DNA of 64,000 bases, from contig CAWARY010000005.1 of NCBI GenBank assembly GCA_963784645.1, positions 702,240-766,239 on the forward strand, written 5' to 3'. The DNA comes from JBBRVW01 sp963784645. GTDB lineage: Bacteria; Actinomycetota; Actinomycetes; JACCUZ01. The number at the start of each line of letters is the position of its first letter. Position 1 is the first letter of the stretch. Below the pieces are notes generated by a model. That model was not told the DNA's origin and made no database searches. It saw only the letters and a list, made by a program, of their open reading frames with translations. This document shows, one piece after another, positions 17,882 to 27,525 of this stretch. A program made the position numbers and the translations under genes.

Positions 17882-19066
17882 TCACCCGCGCGGAGCCAGG
17901 CCGGTCGCGGCCTTCAGCGCGAGGATCCGCCGCGCGGACGCAGCGGCCTGCTCGCGGGGCAGGACGCCGGTGGCCAGGGCGTCCCGCACGGCCGCGACGG
18001 ACCGGAGCGGCGCCGCGTCGCAGGCCATCGCCCAGTCCGCACCGGCCCGCAGCGCCCGTACCGTCGCGCGGGCCGGGGAGATCCCGAGGGACGAGCTGGC
18101 GGCTGCCATCGCCAGCGAGTCGGTGAGGACCACGGCGTCCGGGCCCGCCGAGCGCCGCAGGTAGCGCAGGGCGGTGCGGGACTCGCTGGTGGGGACGCCG
18201 TCGCGGGTGAGACCCGCGGAGAGCAGGTGGCCCACCATCACCACCGGCGCGCCGGCCGCCAGCTCGCGGTCGAAGGGCAGCAGGTCGGCCTTCTCCAGGT
18301 CGGCCAGCGGCGCGACGCGGGCCGGGCCGGTGTGCGAGTTGCTCGCCGAGCCGTGGCCCGGCCAGTGCTTGAGGACGGTGACCACGCCGGCGTCGCGCAT
18401 GCCCAGGCGCCAGGCCCGCGCCCGGGCGGTCACCCGGTCCGGGTCGGCGGAGAACGACCGGTCCAGGGACGCGATGTACGCACCCGGCACCGAGAGGTCC
18501 GCCACGGGGGCGAGGTCCATCCGGACGCCGAGCCGGCGCATCCGGACCGCGTAGTCGTGAGCGGTCCGGCGCACCCTGGCGGTGCTCCAGCGGCCCATCG
18601 TGCGCGCCGACGGCAGCGGGTAGATGACGTGCCGCAGGCGCTGCACCGTGCCGCCCTCCTCGTCGCTCGCCAGGAACGGCAGCACCTGGGTGCGCGCGGC
18701 GCCCCGTACCTCGGCCAGGCGCGCGCGCAGCCGGCTGGGAGCTCCCGACCCCAGCAGCGTGATCCCCCCGATGCCGGCGCGTGCCTGCCGCGCCGCGTCG
18801 CCGAGGTGTCCGAGGTCGACGCAGGAGAACACCAGCTGGGCGGCCAGCCGGTGATCGCTCCACGTCGCCGGGTCGCTGCCGGCGTACGCCGCGGCGGTGG
18901 GTGCCGTGCCGCGGGTCGCTGCGGTGGCGACCGCGCTGAGGGACGGGCTGCGCGACTCCCCGGTGAGCTGCGCACCGGCTGGTGCCAGCGTGGCCGACAT
19001 CAGGCCGAGCGCGGCGACGGTCGCGGTGAGCGCGGCGACGGCGGGACGGGGGCGGGGACCTGGCAC
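17882..19066 (-). CDS. Secreted GH3 beta-N-acetylhexosaminidase, NagZ-like
   Basis: A 394-aa exported enzyme with a signal peptide (VPGPRPRPAVAALTATVAAL, then a hydrophobic stretch to about residue 33). The GH3 NagZ family signature is KHWPGHGSASNSHTG, where the loop His and Asp-type residues replace the acid/base of ordinary GH3 enzymes. FLASDEEGG, MDLAPVADL and the nucleophile loop VVLTDSLAM also fit. There is no C-terminal sandwich domain, as in NagZ and unlike the glucosidase at 8508-10823. It likely removes N-acetylglucosamine from peptidoglycan fragments outside the membrane, as in other Gram-positive bacteria. The start is GTG at 19066; an ATG at 19073 is in a different frame. The gene is divergent from the old yellow enzyme gene. 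Confidence 0.85.
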   Translation of the reverse strand: MPGPRPRPAVAALTATVAALGLMSATLAPAGAQLTGESRSPSLSAVATAATRGTAPTAAAYAGSDPATWSDHRLAAQLVFSCVDLGHLGDAARQARAGIGGITLLGSGAPSRLRARLAEVRGAARTQVLPFLASDEEGGTVQRLRHVIYPLPSARTMGRWSTARVRRTAHDYAVRMRRLGVRMDLAPVADLSVPGAYIASLDRSFSADPDRVTARARAWRLGMRDAGVVTVLKHWPGHGSASNSHTGPARVAPLADLEKADLLPFDRELAAGAPVVMVGHLLSAGLTRDGVPTSESRTALRYLRRSAGPDAVVLTDSLAMAAASSSLGISPARATVRALRAGADWAMACDAAPLRSVAAVRDALATGVLPREQAAASARRILALKAATGLAPRG

Positions 19067-19120
19067 GGGCCATGACCGTACCGGGGAAGTCTCGCGGCCC
19101 CGGTGAGGTTGGCTTGCACC

Positions 19121-20194
19121 ATGAGCGCCCTCTTCAGCCCCCTCACCCTGCGCGGCACGACCTTCCGCAACCGCGCCTGGGTCTCGCCGATGTGCCAGTA
19201 CTCCTCGACGGACGGGCACCCGTCCGACTGGCACCTGGTGCACCTCGGCGGCCTGGCCCGTGGTGGGGCGGGCCTGGTCGTCCAGGAGGCGACCGCGGTG
19301 ACCCCCGAGGGCCGGATCTCGCCGTGGGACGCCGGGATCTGGACCGACGAGCAGGCCGGCGACTACGCCCGCATCGTCGACTTCGTGCGCGGCCAGGGCG
19401 CGGTGCCCGGCATCCAGCTCGCGCACGCCGGACGCAAGGGCTCGACCCAGCGGCCGTGGGACGGCAGCGGCTACGTCGAGCCCGCCGACGGCGGGTACGG
19501 CACCGTGGCGCCGTCCCCGGTGGCCTTCGGCGGCTGGCCGGTGCCGAAGGAGCTCTCGGTCGACGACATCGCGGACCTGGTCGAGGCCTTCGCCGCCGCT
19601 GCCCGGCGGTCGCTGGCCGTCGGCTTCGAGGTCGCAGAGATCCACGCGGCCCACGGCTACCTCGTGCACCAGTTCCTCTCGCCGCTGTCCAACCACCGGG
19701 CGGACGGGTACGGCGGCGACCTGGCCGGGCGCAGCCGGTTCCTCCTCGAGGTGGTGCGGGCTGTCCGCGGTGTCTGGCCGGACGACAAGCCGCTGTTCGT
19801 CCGCCTGTCCGCCACCGACTGGGTCCACGGTGGCTGGGACGTCGGGCAGACCGTCGAGGTTGCCCGGCTGCTGGCCGGGGAGGGCGTCGACCTGGTCGAC
19901 GTCTCCAGCGGCGGGCTCAGCCCCGACCAGAAGATCACCGTCGGCCCCGGCTACCAGGTGCCGTTCGCACGGGAGGTCCGCCGGGGCAGCGGCCTCCCGG
20001 TCGCGGCGGTCGGGCTGATCACCGACGCGCATCAGGCCGAGCAGGTCCTCACCGAGGGCTCGGCGGACGCGATCGTCATGGCGCGCGAGCTGCTGCGCAA
20101 CCCGCACTGGCCGCTGCTGGCCGCTGCCGAGCTGGGTGAGGACACCTCGCTCTGGCCCGCGCAGTACCAGCGCGCGGTGCCGCGCAGGCCCTAG
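19121..20194 (+). CDS. NADH:flavin oxidoreductase, old yellow enzyme family (YqjM-type)
   Basis: A 357-aa FMN-dependent ene-reductase. Features: the active-site Cys in VSPMCQYSS near the N-terminus (Cys26 in YqjM), IQLAHAGRKGST, the catalytic/substrate pair in EIHAAHGYLVHQFLSP, SNHRADGYGGDLAGRSRF, FVRLSATDW, and the FMN phosphate-binding VAAVGLITDAHQAEQVL ... DAIVMARELLRNPHWP. This is the thermophilic-like YqjM branch rather than classical yeast OYE. The ATG at 19121 gives MSALFSPLTLRGTTFRNR, a family-typical start. It ends 13 bases before the convergent HATPase-PAS gene. Physiological substrate is unknown; the family reduces activated C=C bonds. Confidence 0.92.
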   Translation: MSALFSPLTLRGTTFRNRAWVSPMCQYSSTDGHPSDWHLVHLGGLARGGAGLVVQEATAVTPEGRISPWDAGIWTDEQAGDYARIVDFVRGQGAVPGIQLAHAGRKGSTQRPWDGSGYVEPADGGYGTVAPSPVAFGGWPVPKELSVDDIADLVEAFAAAARRSLAVGFEVAEIHAAHGYLVHQFLSPLSNHRADGYGGDLAGRSRFLLEVVRAVRGVWPDDKPLFVRLSATDWVHGGWDVGQTVEVARLLAGEGVDLVDVSSGGLSPDQKITVGPGYQVPFAREVRRGSGLPVAAVGLITDAHQAEQVLTEGSADAIVMARELLRNPHWPLLAAAELGEDTSLWPAQYQRAVPRRP

Positions 20195-20207
20195 CGCGGG
20201 ACCGGGG

Positions 20208-21452
20208 TCAGCGCGGCCGCAGCGTGGCCGTGAAGACCGCTCGGCCGTCCCGGGACGCCTCGCGCCGGACCAGCAGGAACACGTCGATCTCGCTGCCGTC
20301 CCGGCGAAGCGCCGGCACCTCGACCTCGGCGTCGATGATCGTGCCGTCGCCCGTCAGCAGGTACCGGGTGAAGCCGGCGATGTGGTGCTCCCGCAGCCGC
20401 TCCGGCACGATCTCGACGATCCGCTGACCGATGAGGTCGCCGTCCCAGCCGAGGAGGGTGAGCGCTGACGGGCTCGCGGCCAGGATCCGGTTGGCGTCGT
20501 CGGCCGCGACGACGGCTGCCTCCGACCGGCTGACGTGCTCGACGGGCCAGTCGGGCCCGGGAAGCACGGGCACCGGAAGCCCCGCCGGGAGTCCCGGCCA
20601 CGGCTCGTGCGCGAGGCCGGCGACCTGGTCGCGCACCTGGCTGCAGATCCAGCGGCGCAGCAGCCGCATCTCCGGCTGGGTCGTCGGAGCCAGCATCTGA
20701 CCGCCCTCGGCGCGCCGGATGACGTCATCGAGGAGCAGGTCGAGCGCGGCGAACCCGAGGGCGTCGTCGGGGGTGACGGTGAGGTGCACGTCGGCCCGCA
20801 CGCGGTCGCCGGCCGGGTCCAGCGTGCCGAGGGCGTCCGCCAGATGGGCGAAGGCGTCGTGCGCGCGGCCGTCGGGGGCGACGTCGTCGCCGGCCGCTGC
20901 CTCCTCCCACTGCGCCAGCAGGTGCTCGCGCAGCAGGGTGTCGGCGTGCTGCCGCCAGGCCATGACGAGGACGACCGGCACCCCGTCGAGCCGGACCTCG
21001 ACGGGCCGGCCGTGGTCGTGGGCGGGCGCGGCAGCCGGGACCGGGCCGGTTGCCGCCGGGGCCGGGCCGTCGCCGACCTCGAACCACACCGTCTTGCCGG
21101 CGTCGTCGACGTCGGTGCCGTGCCGGTGGGACAGCAGCGCGACGAGCTCGAGGCCGCGGCCGGTGGTCGCCGCCCGGCTGTAGTGGCGGCGGCTCGGCAG
21201 GTGGCGGCTGCTGTCGCGGACGGCCACCCGGACCCCGTCCGGCCAGGCGCTGACGACCAGGTCGATCCCCGTCCGGGCGTGCACGACCGAGTTGGTCACG
21301 AGCTCGCTGACGAGCAGCTCGGCGGTCTCGAGCAGGTCGATCCGGCCCACCTCGGCGAGCGCTGCCGCCACGACGCGTCGGGCCTGGCGCGCGCTGCTCG
21401 GCTGCGGAGCGAGCGGCACCCGGCGTTCCACGACCGTCGACACGCTCTGCAC
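20208..21452 (-). CDS. Anti-sigma-type HATPase fused to a C-terminal PAS domain
   Basis: A 414-aa protein. The N-terminal ~130 residues are an RsbW/SpoIIAB-type ATPase: LLVSELVTNSVVHA (N-box), VAVRDSSRHLPSRR, TTGRGLELVALLSHRHG (G-box region) and KTVWFEV. A middle region of about 150 aa is Asp/Ala-rich and helical, with LDLLLDDVIRRAEGG. The C-terminal ~110 residues form a PAS domain (EAAVVAADDANRILAASPSA ... LLGWDGDLIGQRIVEIVP ... VPALRRDGSEI). Stand-alone HATPase kinases of this type are common in actinobacteria; fusion to a downstream PAS sensor is less usual and suggests direct input to partner switching. It may act with the SpoIIE-type phosphatase at 13587-15956, but no STAS gene is in view. 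Confidence 0.82.
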   Translation of the reverse strand: MQSVSTVVERRVPLAPQPSSARQARRVVAAALAEVGRIDLLETAELLVSELVTNSVVHARTGIDLVVSAWPDGVRVAVRDSSRHLPSRRHYSRAATTGRGLELVALLSHRHGTDVDDAGKTVWFEVGDGPAPAATGPVPAAAPAHDHGRPVEVRLDGVPVVLVMAWRQHADTLLREHLLAQWEEAAAGDDVAPDGRAHDAFAHLADALGTLDPAGDRVRADVHLTVTPDDALGFAALDLLLDDVIRRAEGGQMLAPTTQPEMRLLRRWICSQVRDQVAGLAHEPWPGLPAGLPVPVLPGPDWPVEHVSRSEAAVVAADDANRILAASPSALTLLGWDGDLIGQRIVEIVPERLREHHIAGFTRYLLTGDGTIIDAEVEVPALRRDGSEIDVFLLVRREASRDGRAVFTATLRPR

Positions 21453-21547
21453 ACCCCTCCCCTGCCCTCGCCCCCCGGCGGCGACACCATGGTGGCACGG
21501 GACCGTACCGGGGGACGGGCGGCTCGCTGGTGGCAGGATCGTCGGTC

Positions 21548-22189
21548 GTGGAGGAGCACGAACGACGGCACGGTCCGCGCCGGCCGGCCCTGCTGGGCAA
21601 GGCCGCGCTCGAGACGTTCGGCGGCGCGCCCGACCCGGCCGCCCTTGCCGACGCGGCGCACGCGACGGCCGGGCTGCTGGTGGAGTCCGGCCGGGCGACC
21701 GAGGACGCGGCCGTCCGGTCGCGGCTGGTCGCGCTCGTCGACGAGGTCGGGCTCGACACCATCGCCGACCTCTGGGCCGGCCGCCCGTCGCGGTCCCTGC
21801 CCGGGGCGCTGTGGCGGCTGTACGTCCTGCGCGAGTGGGTGCGCCGCGACCCGGCGGGGGCCACGCACGACTTCGCCGCCGGCCGGACCACCGCGCCGGT
21901 GGCGCACGTCGTCGCCGGGTCCGCCGAGCCGCCGACGCCGGAGGCGCTGCGCGCGCTGCTCGACGCCGTCCTGCACGGGGTGTTCGCCGGCGACCTCGCG
22001 GTCGCGCTGGAGCGGGCCGGCGCGTTCTGCCGGGTCGTCGTGGCCGGTCGCGTGCACCGGGCCGACGACGTCGAGGCGGCCGACCCGGTGGGCGCCGACG
22101 CGCTCACCCGGTCGTCGGGCTCGCTGCTGCGCACCGCCGAGGACCTCGAGGCGGCGGCTGCGATGTGGCGGAGCAACGAGCTCGTCTGA
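21548..22189 (+). CDS. Conserved hypothetical actinobacterial protein
   Basis: A protein of about 213 aa, mostly helical, with no signal peptide or membrane helix. Notable stretches are LGKAALETFGGAP, LWRLYVLREWVRRDP and the Cys-containing AGAFCRVVVAGRVHRADDVE. I do not assign a function. The GTG at 21548 has AGGA nine bases upstream; an in-frame GTG at 21530 would add six residues. It is divergent from the HATPase-PAS gene and convergent with the PAC2 gene; the 149-base gap after it holds a GGCCC-TCCG-GGGCC hairpin. Base composition and frame usage are like the neighbours, so it is very probably a real gene. Confidence 0.65.
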   Translation: MEEHERRHGPRRPALLGKAALETFGGAPDPAALADAAHATAGLLVESGRATEDAAVRSRLVALVDEVGLDTIADLWAGRPSRSLPGALWRLYVLREWVRRDPAGATHDFAAGRTTAPVAHVVAGSAEPPTPEALRALLDAVLHGVFAGDLAVALERAGAFCRVVVAGRVHRADDVEAADPVGADALTRSSGSLLRTAEDLEAAAAMWRSNELV

Positions 22190-22338
22190 CGGCGGCGGCA
22201 GCACCTCGGCGACTACACTGGGAGCGGCCCTCCGGGGCCACCAGGGCGCCGGGTCGCGGTAGCCCCGGGTCCCACATGAAGCCGCCTAGAGCGGCCACGC
22301 GCCGTGAGGCGCTCCCGACCCGGTGCCCTGGTCCCCGC

Positions 22339-23292
22339 TCAGCCCTCGGGCTGGTCGCCGCCCTTGGTCTGGTCCGCGAGGAAGCGCTCGAGCTCGGCTC
22401 CCAGCTCGTCGGCGGTCGGGAAGCCGCCGCGGCCCGCGAGCAGGTCCCCGCCGGAGCCGGACTCCGACCGGGTCGCCAGGAACGCGTCGTACTGCTGTTC
22501 CAGCGCGGTCACCACGCCCGCCACCTCGGGTGAGGACGCCACCTGCTCGTCCAGCTCGGCCCGGGTCTCCTCGGCCGCGGAGTGCAGGGCGGTCGTGGGG
22601 AGCGCCAGCTCGGTGACGGCTGCGACGTTGTCCAGCAGCGCGGCCGCGGCCGCGGGGTACTCGGCCTGGGCCAGGTAGTGCGGCACGTGCACCGCGAACC
22701 CCATCGCGTCGTGGCCGGCCTGGCCGAGCCGGTACTCGAGCAGGTTGATGACGCTGCCGGGCACCTGGACGGTGCCGATCCACGGTTCGCGCCCCGCCAC
22801 CAGCTCGGTGCGGGTGGCGTGACCCGTGACCGTGGTCGGGCGGGTGTGCGGCACGCCCATCGGTATCCCGTGGACCCCGACCGTGAGGCGCACGCCGAGC
22901 TGGTCGACCAGTCCGCGGACGGCGGTGATGAACCGTTCCCACTGGACGTCCGGCTCGGCGCCGGCCAGCAGCAGGAAACGGGTGCCGGCGCCGTCGGTGA
23001 GCTCGTGCAGCACGAGGCCGGGCTCGTCGTAGGAGACCCAGTGGTCGGACTCGAAGATCATCGTCGGCCGGCGCGACCGGTAGTCGAGCAGCGTGTCGAC
23101 GTCGAAGGTCGCGAGCGGCCGGTGCTCGAAGGTGTCGAGCAGGTGCTCGGCCGCGAGGCGGCCGGCCTGCCCGGCGTCCACGAAGCCGGTCAGGGTGTGC
23201 AGCAGCACCGGCCCGGGACCGTCGGCGGTGCCGTCGGCGGGACCGGTGCTGCCGGGCTCGTGCAGGGTGTACAGATCGCGGGGGTCGAGCAT
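22339..23292 (-). CDS. PAC2-family (proteasome assembly chaperone-like) protein
   Basis: A 317-aa protein of the PAC2 fold, found in most proteasome-bearing actinobacteria. Family features: LLHTLTGFVDAGQAGRLAAE near the start, LATFDVDTLLDYRSRRP, GPRFLLL-type strand (TRFLLLAGAEPDVQWERF), VHGIPMGVPHTRP and a C-terminal helical segment. The ATG at 23292 follows GAGGATCGAGTC, giving a normal ribosome site. The C-terminus is acidic and helical (ELERFLADQ). Function in bacteria is unproven; a link to proteasome or ATP-grasp biology is only by family name. It stands alone on the minus strand downstream of htrA, separated by two terminators. Confidence 0.85.
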   Translation of the reverse strand: MLDPRDLYTLHEPGSTGPADGTADGPGPVLLHTLTGFVDAGQAGRLAAEHLLDTFEHRPLATFDVDTLLDYRSRRPTMIFESDHWVSYDEPGLVLHELTDGAGTRFLLLAGAEPDVQWERFITAVRGLVDQLGVRLTVGVHGIPMGVPHTRPTTVTGHATRTELVAGREPWIGTVQVPGSVINLLEYRLGQAGHDAMGFAVHVPHYLAQAEYPAAAAALLDNVAAVTELALPTTALHSAAEETRAELDEQVASSPEVAGVVTALEQQYDAFLATRSESGSGGDLLAGRGGFPTADELGAELERFLADQTKGGDQPEG

Positions 23293-23419
23293 GACTCGAT
23301 CCTCGCACCGCGCGGCGGCAACGTCCGCCACCCGTCGTCCTCCCTGAGCGGAATGCTCGGCGAGAGCGCGGTTCGAGCAGGCGCCCGCGACGGTGGCGTT
23401 CGTCCGCGCGGGCAGCAAA

Positions 23420-23450
23420 AGGCCCCTCGAACTCATGCTTCGAGGGGCCT
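23420..23450 (-). terminator. Intrinsic terminator
   Basis: AGGCCCCTCGAA (23420-23431), loop CTCATGC, then TTCGAGGGGCCT (23439-23450): a 12-bp perfect stem. Read on the minus strand it is followed by TTTTGC, so it would stop transcription coming from htrA before it reaches the PAC2 gene. Confidence 0.8.
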
Positions 23451-23550
23451 GCTCCCAGTTGTAGGGCATCGTCCCCACCCGGCCCGGTTCCGACACGCGG
23501 GGACGGCGGGTTCGTCCCTGACCGCGGCGGGACCCCAGGCCGGGCAGCAC

Positions 23551-23584
23551 GAGGGGGCGGGACCCCGCACGGGTCCCGCCCCTC
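23551..23584 (-). terminator. Terminator hairpin after htrA
   Basis: GAGGGGGCGGGACCC and GGGTCCCGCCCCTC pair with one bulged G around a short loop, 17 bases past the htrA stop on the minus strand. With the hairpin at 23420-23450 it makes a tandem terminator. Confidence 0.75.
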
Positions 23585-23600
23585 GTTCGTGCCGGTGCGG

Positions 23601-24917
23601 CTACGAGCCGCTGGCGTCGCTGCCGAGCGTCGCCGTCACGGTCTTCGTGCTGCCGGACCGCACGTAGGTGAGGACGACCTTGTCGCCGGACTGGTGCGAC
23701 CGGATCGCAGCGATCAGGGCGTCGGCGCTGTCGACCGGCCGGTCTCCGACCTTGGTGAGGACGTCCCCCGCCTGGAGGCCTGCCGCTGCGGCCGACCCGC
23801 CGGCGGTGACCTGGGCCACCGCAGCGCCGTCGCTGAAGATCTGCGAGCCCGAGGCCGAGGCGTCCCGGACGCTGACGCCGAGCTGGGCGTGGGTCGCCGT
23901 GCCGCTGTCGACCAGCTGGGTCGCGACCCGCCGGGCCTGGTCGATCGGGATCGAGAAACCGACGCCGATCGAGCCGGACTGGCTGCCGCTGGTCGCCCCG
24001 AGGCTCGCGATGGCGCTGTTGATGCCGATGACCTCGCCCTTGAGGTTCACCAGCGGACCGCCGGAGTTGCCCGGGTTGATCGCCGCGTCGGTCTGGATCG
24101 CGTCGATCACCGTGCTGACGCTCTCGGTGCCGCTGGCGTCCCCGGTGCGGACCGGACGGTTCAGCGCGCTGACGATGCCGCTGGTCACGGTGCCCTGCAG
24201 GCCGAGCGGCGACCCGATGGCGACGACCTGCTCGCCGGGGTCGAGGTTCGCCGAGCTGCCGAGCGTCGCCTTCGTCAGCCCGCTCACGCCCTTGGCCTGG
24301 ATCACGGCCAGGTCGGTCACCGGGTCGCGGCCGACGATGCTGGCCGCCGCGGTGCTGCCGTCGTTGAGCGTCACGCTGATCTGGCCTGCACCGTTCGCGG
24401 CGTCGGCGACGACGTGGTTGTTGGTGAGGATCAGCCCGTCGGAGGACAGCACGATGCCGCTGCCCTCGCCGCCGCCCTGCGCGGTGCTCACCCCGATCGA
24501 GACCACGCTCGGCAGCACCTGGGCCGCGACCGCCTCCACGGAGCCGTCCGCGGGGGTCACGTCGCCGGTCGTGCCGCTGCCCTGCAGGGAGGTGCCCGAG
24601 CCGGTGGTGCCGGTGGTGCCGGTGGTGGTCGACGAGCCGCCGTCGTCGAGGGCCGAGGTGACGGCCGCGCCGGCTCCGCCCCCGACCAGGCCTGCCGCCA
24701 GCGCCACAGCGCCGATCAGTGCGATGCCGCGGCGCGGCCGCTGGGAGGGGCTGCCCTCGTCCACGGGCGGCGGGCTACCGGGCGGCGTGCCGTGCGGCTC
24801 CGGGGCGCGCCAGGGGTCCTGCCCGCCGTAGCCGGGCGCGGGGGCCTCCGGCGCCGGTGCCGGCGGGTAGGGCGAGTACGTGTCGTCCACGGGAAGGGTG
24901 CGGGTCTGGTCGCTCAT
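23601..24917 (-). CDS. HtrA/DegP-type serine protease with PDZ domain, membrane-anchored
   Basis: A 438-aa envelope protease and chaperone. The Pro-rich cytosolic N-terminus (1-60) is followed by one membrane helix (about 64-88) and a Gly/Ser/Thr-rich linker. The trypsin-like domain has catalytic His168 (ILTNNHVV), Asp202 (VTDLAVI) and Ser285 (NPGNSGGPL), and a PDZ domain follows (about 340-430, LGVSVRDAS ... AAAAGLQAGDVLTKVGDRPVDS). The arrangement matches PepD/HtrA proteins of mycobacteria and streptomycetes, which handle misfolded exported proteins under envelope stress. The ATG at 24917 starts MSDQTRTLPVDD. It is divergent from the alcohol dehydrogenase and followed by two terminators. 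Confidence 0.93.
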   Translation of the reverse strand: MSDQTRTLPVDDTYSPYPPAPAPEAPAPGYGGQDPWRAPEPHGTPPGSPPPVDEGSPSQRPRRGIALIGAVALAAGLVGGGAGAAVTSALDDGGSSTTTGTTGTTGSGTSLQGSGTTGDVTPADGSVEAVAAQVLPSVVSIGVSTAQGGGEGSGIVLSSDGLILTNNHVVADAANGAGQISVTLNDGSTAAASIVGRDPVTDLAVIQAKGVSGLTKATLGSSANLDPGEQVVAIGSPLGLQGTVTSGIVSALNRPVRTGDASGTESVSTVIDAIQTDAAINPGNSGGPLVNLKGEVIGINSAIASLGATSGSQSGSIGVGFSIPIDQARRVATQLVDSGTATHAQLGVSVRDASASGSQIFSDGAAVAQVTAGGSAAAAGLQAGDVLTKVGDRPVDSADALIAAIRSHQSGDKVVLTYVRSGSTKTVTATLGSDASGS

Positions 24918-25022
24918 GACCCACAACCTGCGCGCCGGGGCTGGGAGAACCCTGTGAGGCACCTCCGGGTCCGCCGTGAGCTCGCGCGGCGCGGCGGGGG
25001 CAGCACGGCTAGCCTGCCCGCC

Positions 25023-26069
25023 GTGCGCGCGCTGGTCTTCGACGAGTACGGCGGCCCGCTGACGGTCCGGGACGTCCCCGACCCGCAGCCGGCGCCGCAC
25101 GGCGTGGTCGTCCGGGTCGAGGCCACCGGCCTGTGCCGCAGCGACTGGCACGGCTGGGTCGGTCATGACCGGACCATCCCGCTGCCGCACGTGCCGGGGC
25201 ACGAGCTGGCCGGGTCCGTGGCCGCCGTCGGCGCCGACGTGACCCGCTGGTCGGTCGGCGACCGGGTCACGGTCCCGTTCGTCTGCGCCTGCGGCACCTG
25301 CGCCTCCTGCCTCGCGGGCGACCACCAGGTCTGCGCGCGACAGACCCAGCCCGGCTTCACCGCCTGGGGGTCCTTCGCCGAGCTGGTCGCGCTGGACCAC
25401 GCCGACGTCAACCTCGTCGCGCTCCCCGACGACCTGTCGGCCGAGACCGCGGCTGCGCTCGGCTGCCGGTTCGCCACGGCGTACCGCGCGGTCGTCCAGC
25501 AGGGCCGGGTCCGCCCCGGCGAGTGGGTCGCGGTGCACGGGTGCGGGGGAGTGGGGCTCTCGGCGGTCATGGTGGCGGTCGCCGCGGGGGCCCGCGTCAT
25601 CGGCATCGACGTGTCGCCGGGCGCCCTGGAGCTGGCCGAGCGGTTCGGCGCCGAGCACGTGGTCGACGCCTCGGCCGTCGATGCGGCGCGTGCCGTCCGC
25701 GACCTGACCGGCGGAGGGGCCGCGCTCTCGCTGGACGCCCTGGGCAGCCATGCCACCGCCGCGGCCTCCGTGAAGTCCCTGGCCGTCCGGGGGCGGCACG
25801 TGCAGGTGGGCCTGCTGCCGCCGGACCCGTCGGCGGGCGGCCACCCGCGGATGCCGATGTCCCGGGTCATCGCCTACGAGCTCGAGATCCTCGGCAGCCA
25901 CGGGATGGCCGCGCACGCCTACCCGGAGATGCTCGCGCTCGTCGCGGCCGGGCGGCTGCGGCCCGACCTCCTGGTCACCCGCCGGCTGTCCTTCGCGGAG
26001 GCGGCGGTCGCGCTGCCGGCCATGGGCGGGCCCGGCTACCCGGCCGGCGTGAGCGTGCTGCTGCCCTGA
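25023..26069 (+). CDS. Zinc-dependent alcohol dehydrogenase, MDR family
   Basis: A 348-aa medium-chain dehydrogenase. Catalytic zinc ligands are Cys in GLCRSDWHGW and His/Glu in VPGHELAGSV. The structural zinc lobe is CACGTCASCLAGDHQVC (four Cys). The nucleotide-binding Rossmann motif is GCGGVGLSAV, followed by IGIDVSPGALELAERFGA, where the Asp after the second strand favours NAD(H). The C-terminal half has YELEILGSHGMAAHAYPEML, as in the zinc alcohol dehydrogenases of actinobacteria. The GTG at 25023 lies seven bases after TAGCCT, a good actinobacterial -10 box, so the mRNA may be leaderless. It is divergent from htrA and precedes citrate synthase by 42 bases. Confidence 0.9.
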   Translation: MRALVFDEYGGPLTVRDVPDPQPAPHGVVVRVEATGLCRSDWHGWVGHDRTIPLPHVPGHELAGSVAAVGADVTRWSVGDRVTVPFVCACGTCASCLAGDHQVCARQTQPGFTAWGSFAELVALDHADVNLVALPDDLSAETAAALGCRFATAYRAVVQQGRVRPGEWVAVHGCGGVGLSAVMVAVAAGARVIGIDVSPGALELAERFGAEHVVDASAVDAARAVRDLTGGGAALSLDALGSHATAAASVKSLAVRGRHVQVGLLPPDPSAGGHPRMPMSRVIAYELEILGSHGMAAHAYPEMLALVAAGRLRPDLLVTRRLSFAEAAVALPAMGGPGYPAGVSVLLP

Positions 26070-26111
26070 CATGCTGGTGTGCCAGCAGCGACGGAAGGAC
26101 GTGACCACGCC

Positions 26112-27395
<1,284 letters not shown>

Positions 27396-27473
27396 CCCCG
27401 CATCCTTCCCGGACCTCCTTGCGCGCCTGGCGCGCCGCGTGCGCGAAGCGCTGCGCCCGAACGGGTGATCGGC

Positions 27474-27501
27474 TTTACTCAGGCGTGACCTGTGCCGATA
27501 C
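27474..27501 (+). promoter_or_regulatory. Possible sigma-28/WhiG-type promoter
   Basis: TTTA (27474-27477), 16 bases, then GCCGATAC (27494-27501). The -10 matches the FliA/WhiG consensus GCCGATAA at 7 of 8 positions; the -35 (TAAA in the consensus) matches only in part. It is 25 bases upstream of the GGDEF-EAL start codon, in otherwise GC-rich DNA. Confidence 0.45.
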
Positions 27502-27525
27502 GTCCGGAAAGGAGAGAGACGAGGC

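Noticed and set aside
17835..19073. 412-aa frame with a good ATG at 19073 overlapping the NagZ-like gene
   Set aside because: It is the neighbouring reading frame of the same strand; only the frame starting at GTG 19066 shows a signal peptide and GH3 motifs.
22200..22330. Possible small RNA after the 219-aa frame (TACACT box, then a GGCCC-TCCG-GGGCC hairpin)
   Set aside because: No matching -35 element at proper spacing and no known RNA consensus recognised; it may just be a terminator between convergent genes.
25010..25022. Ribosome site for the alcohol dehydrogenase
   Set aside because: None is present; the TAGCCT box directly before the GTG fits a leaderless start better.
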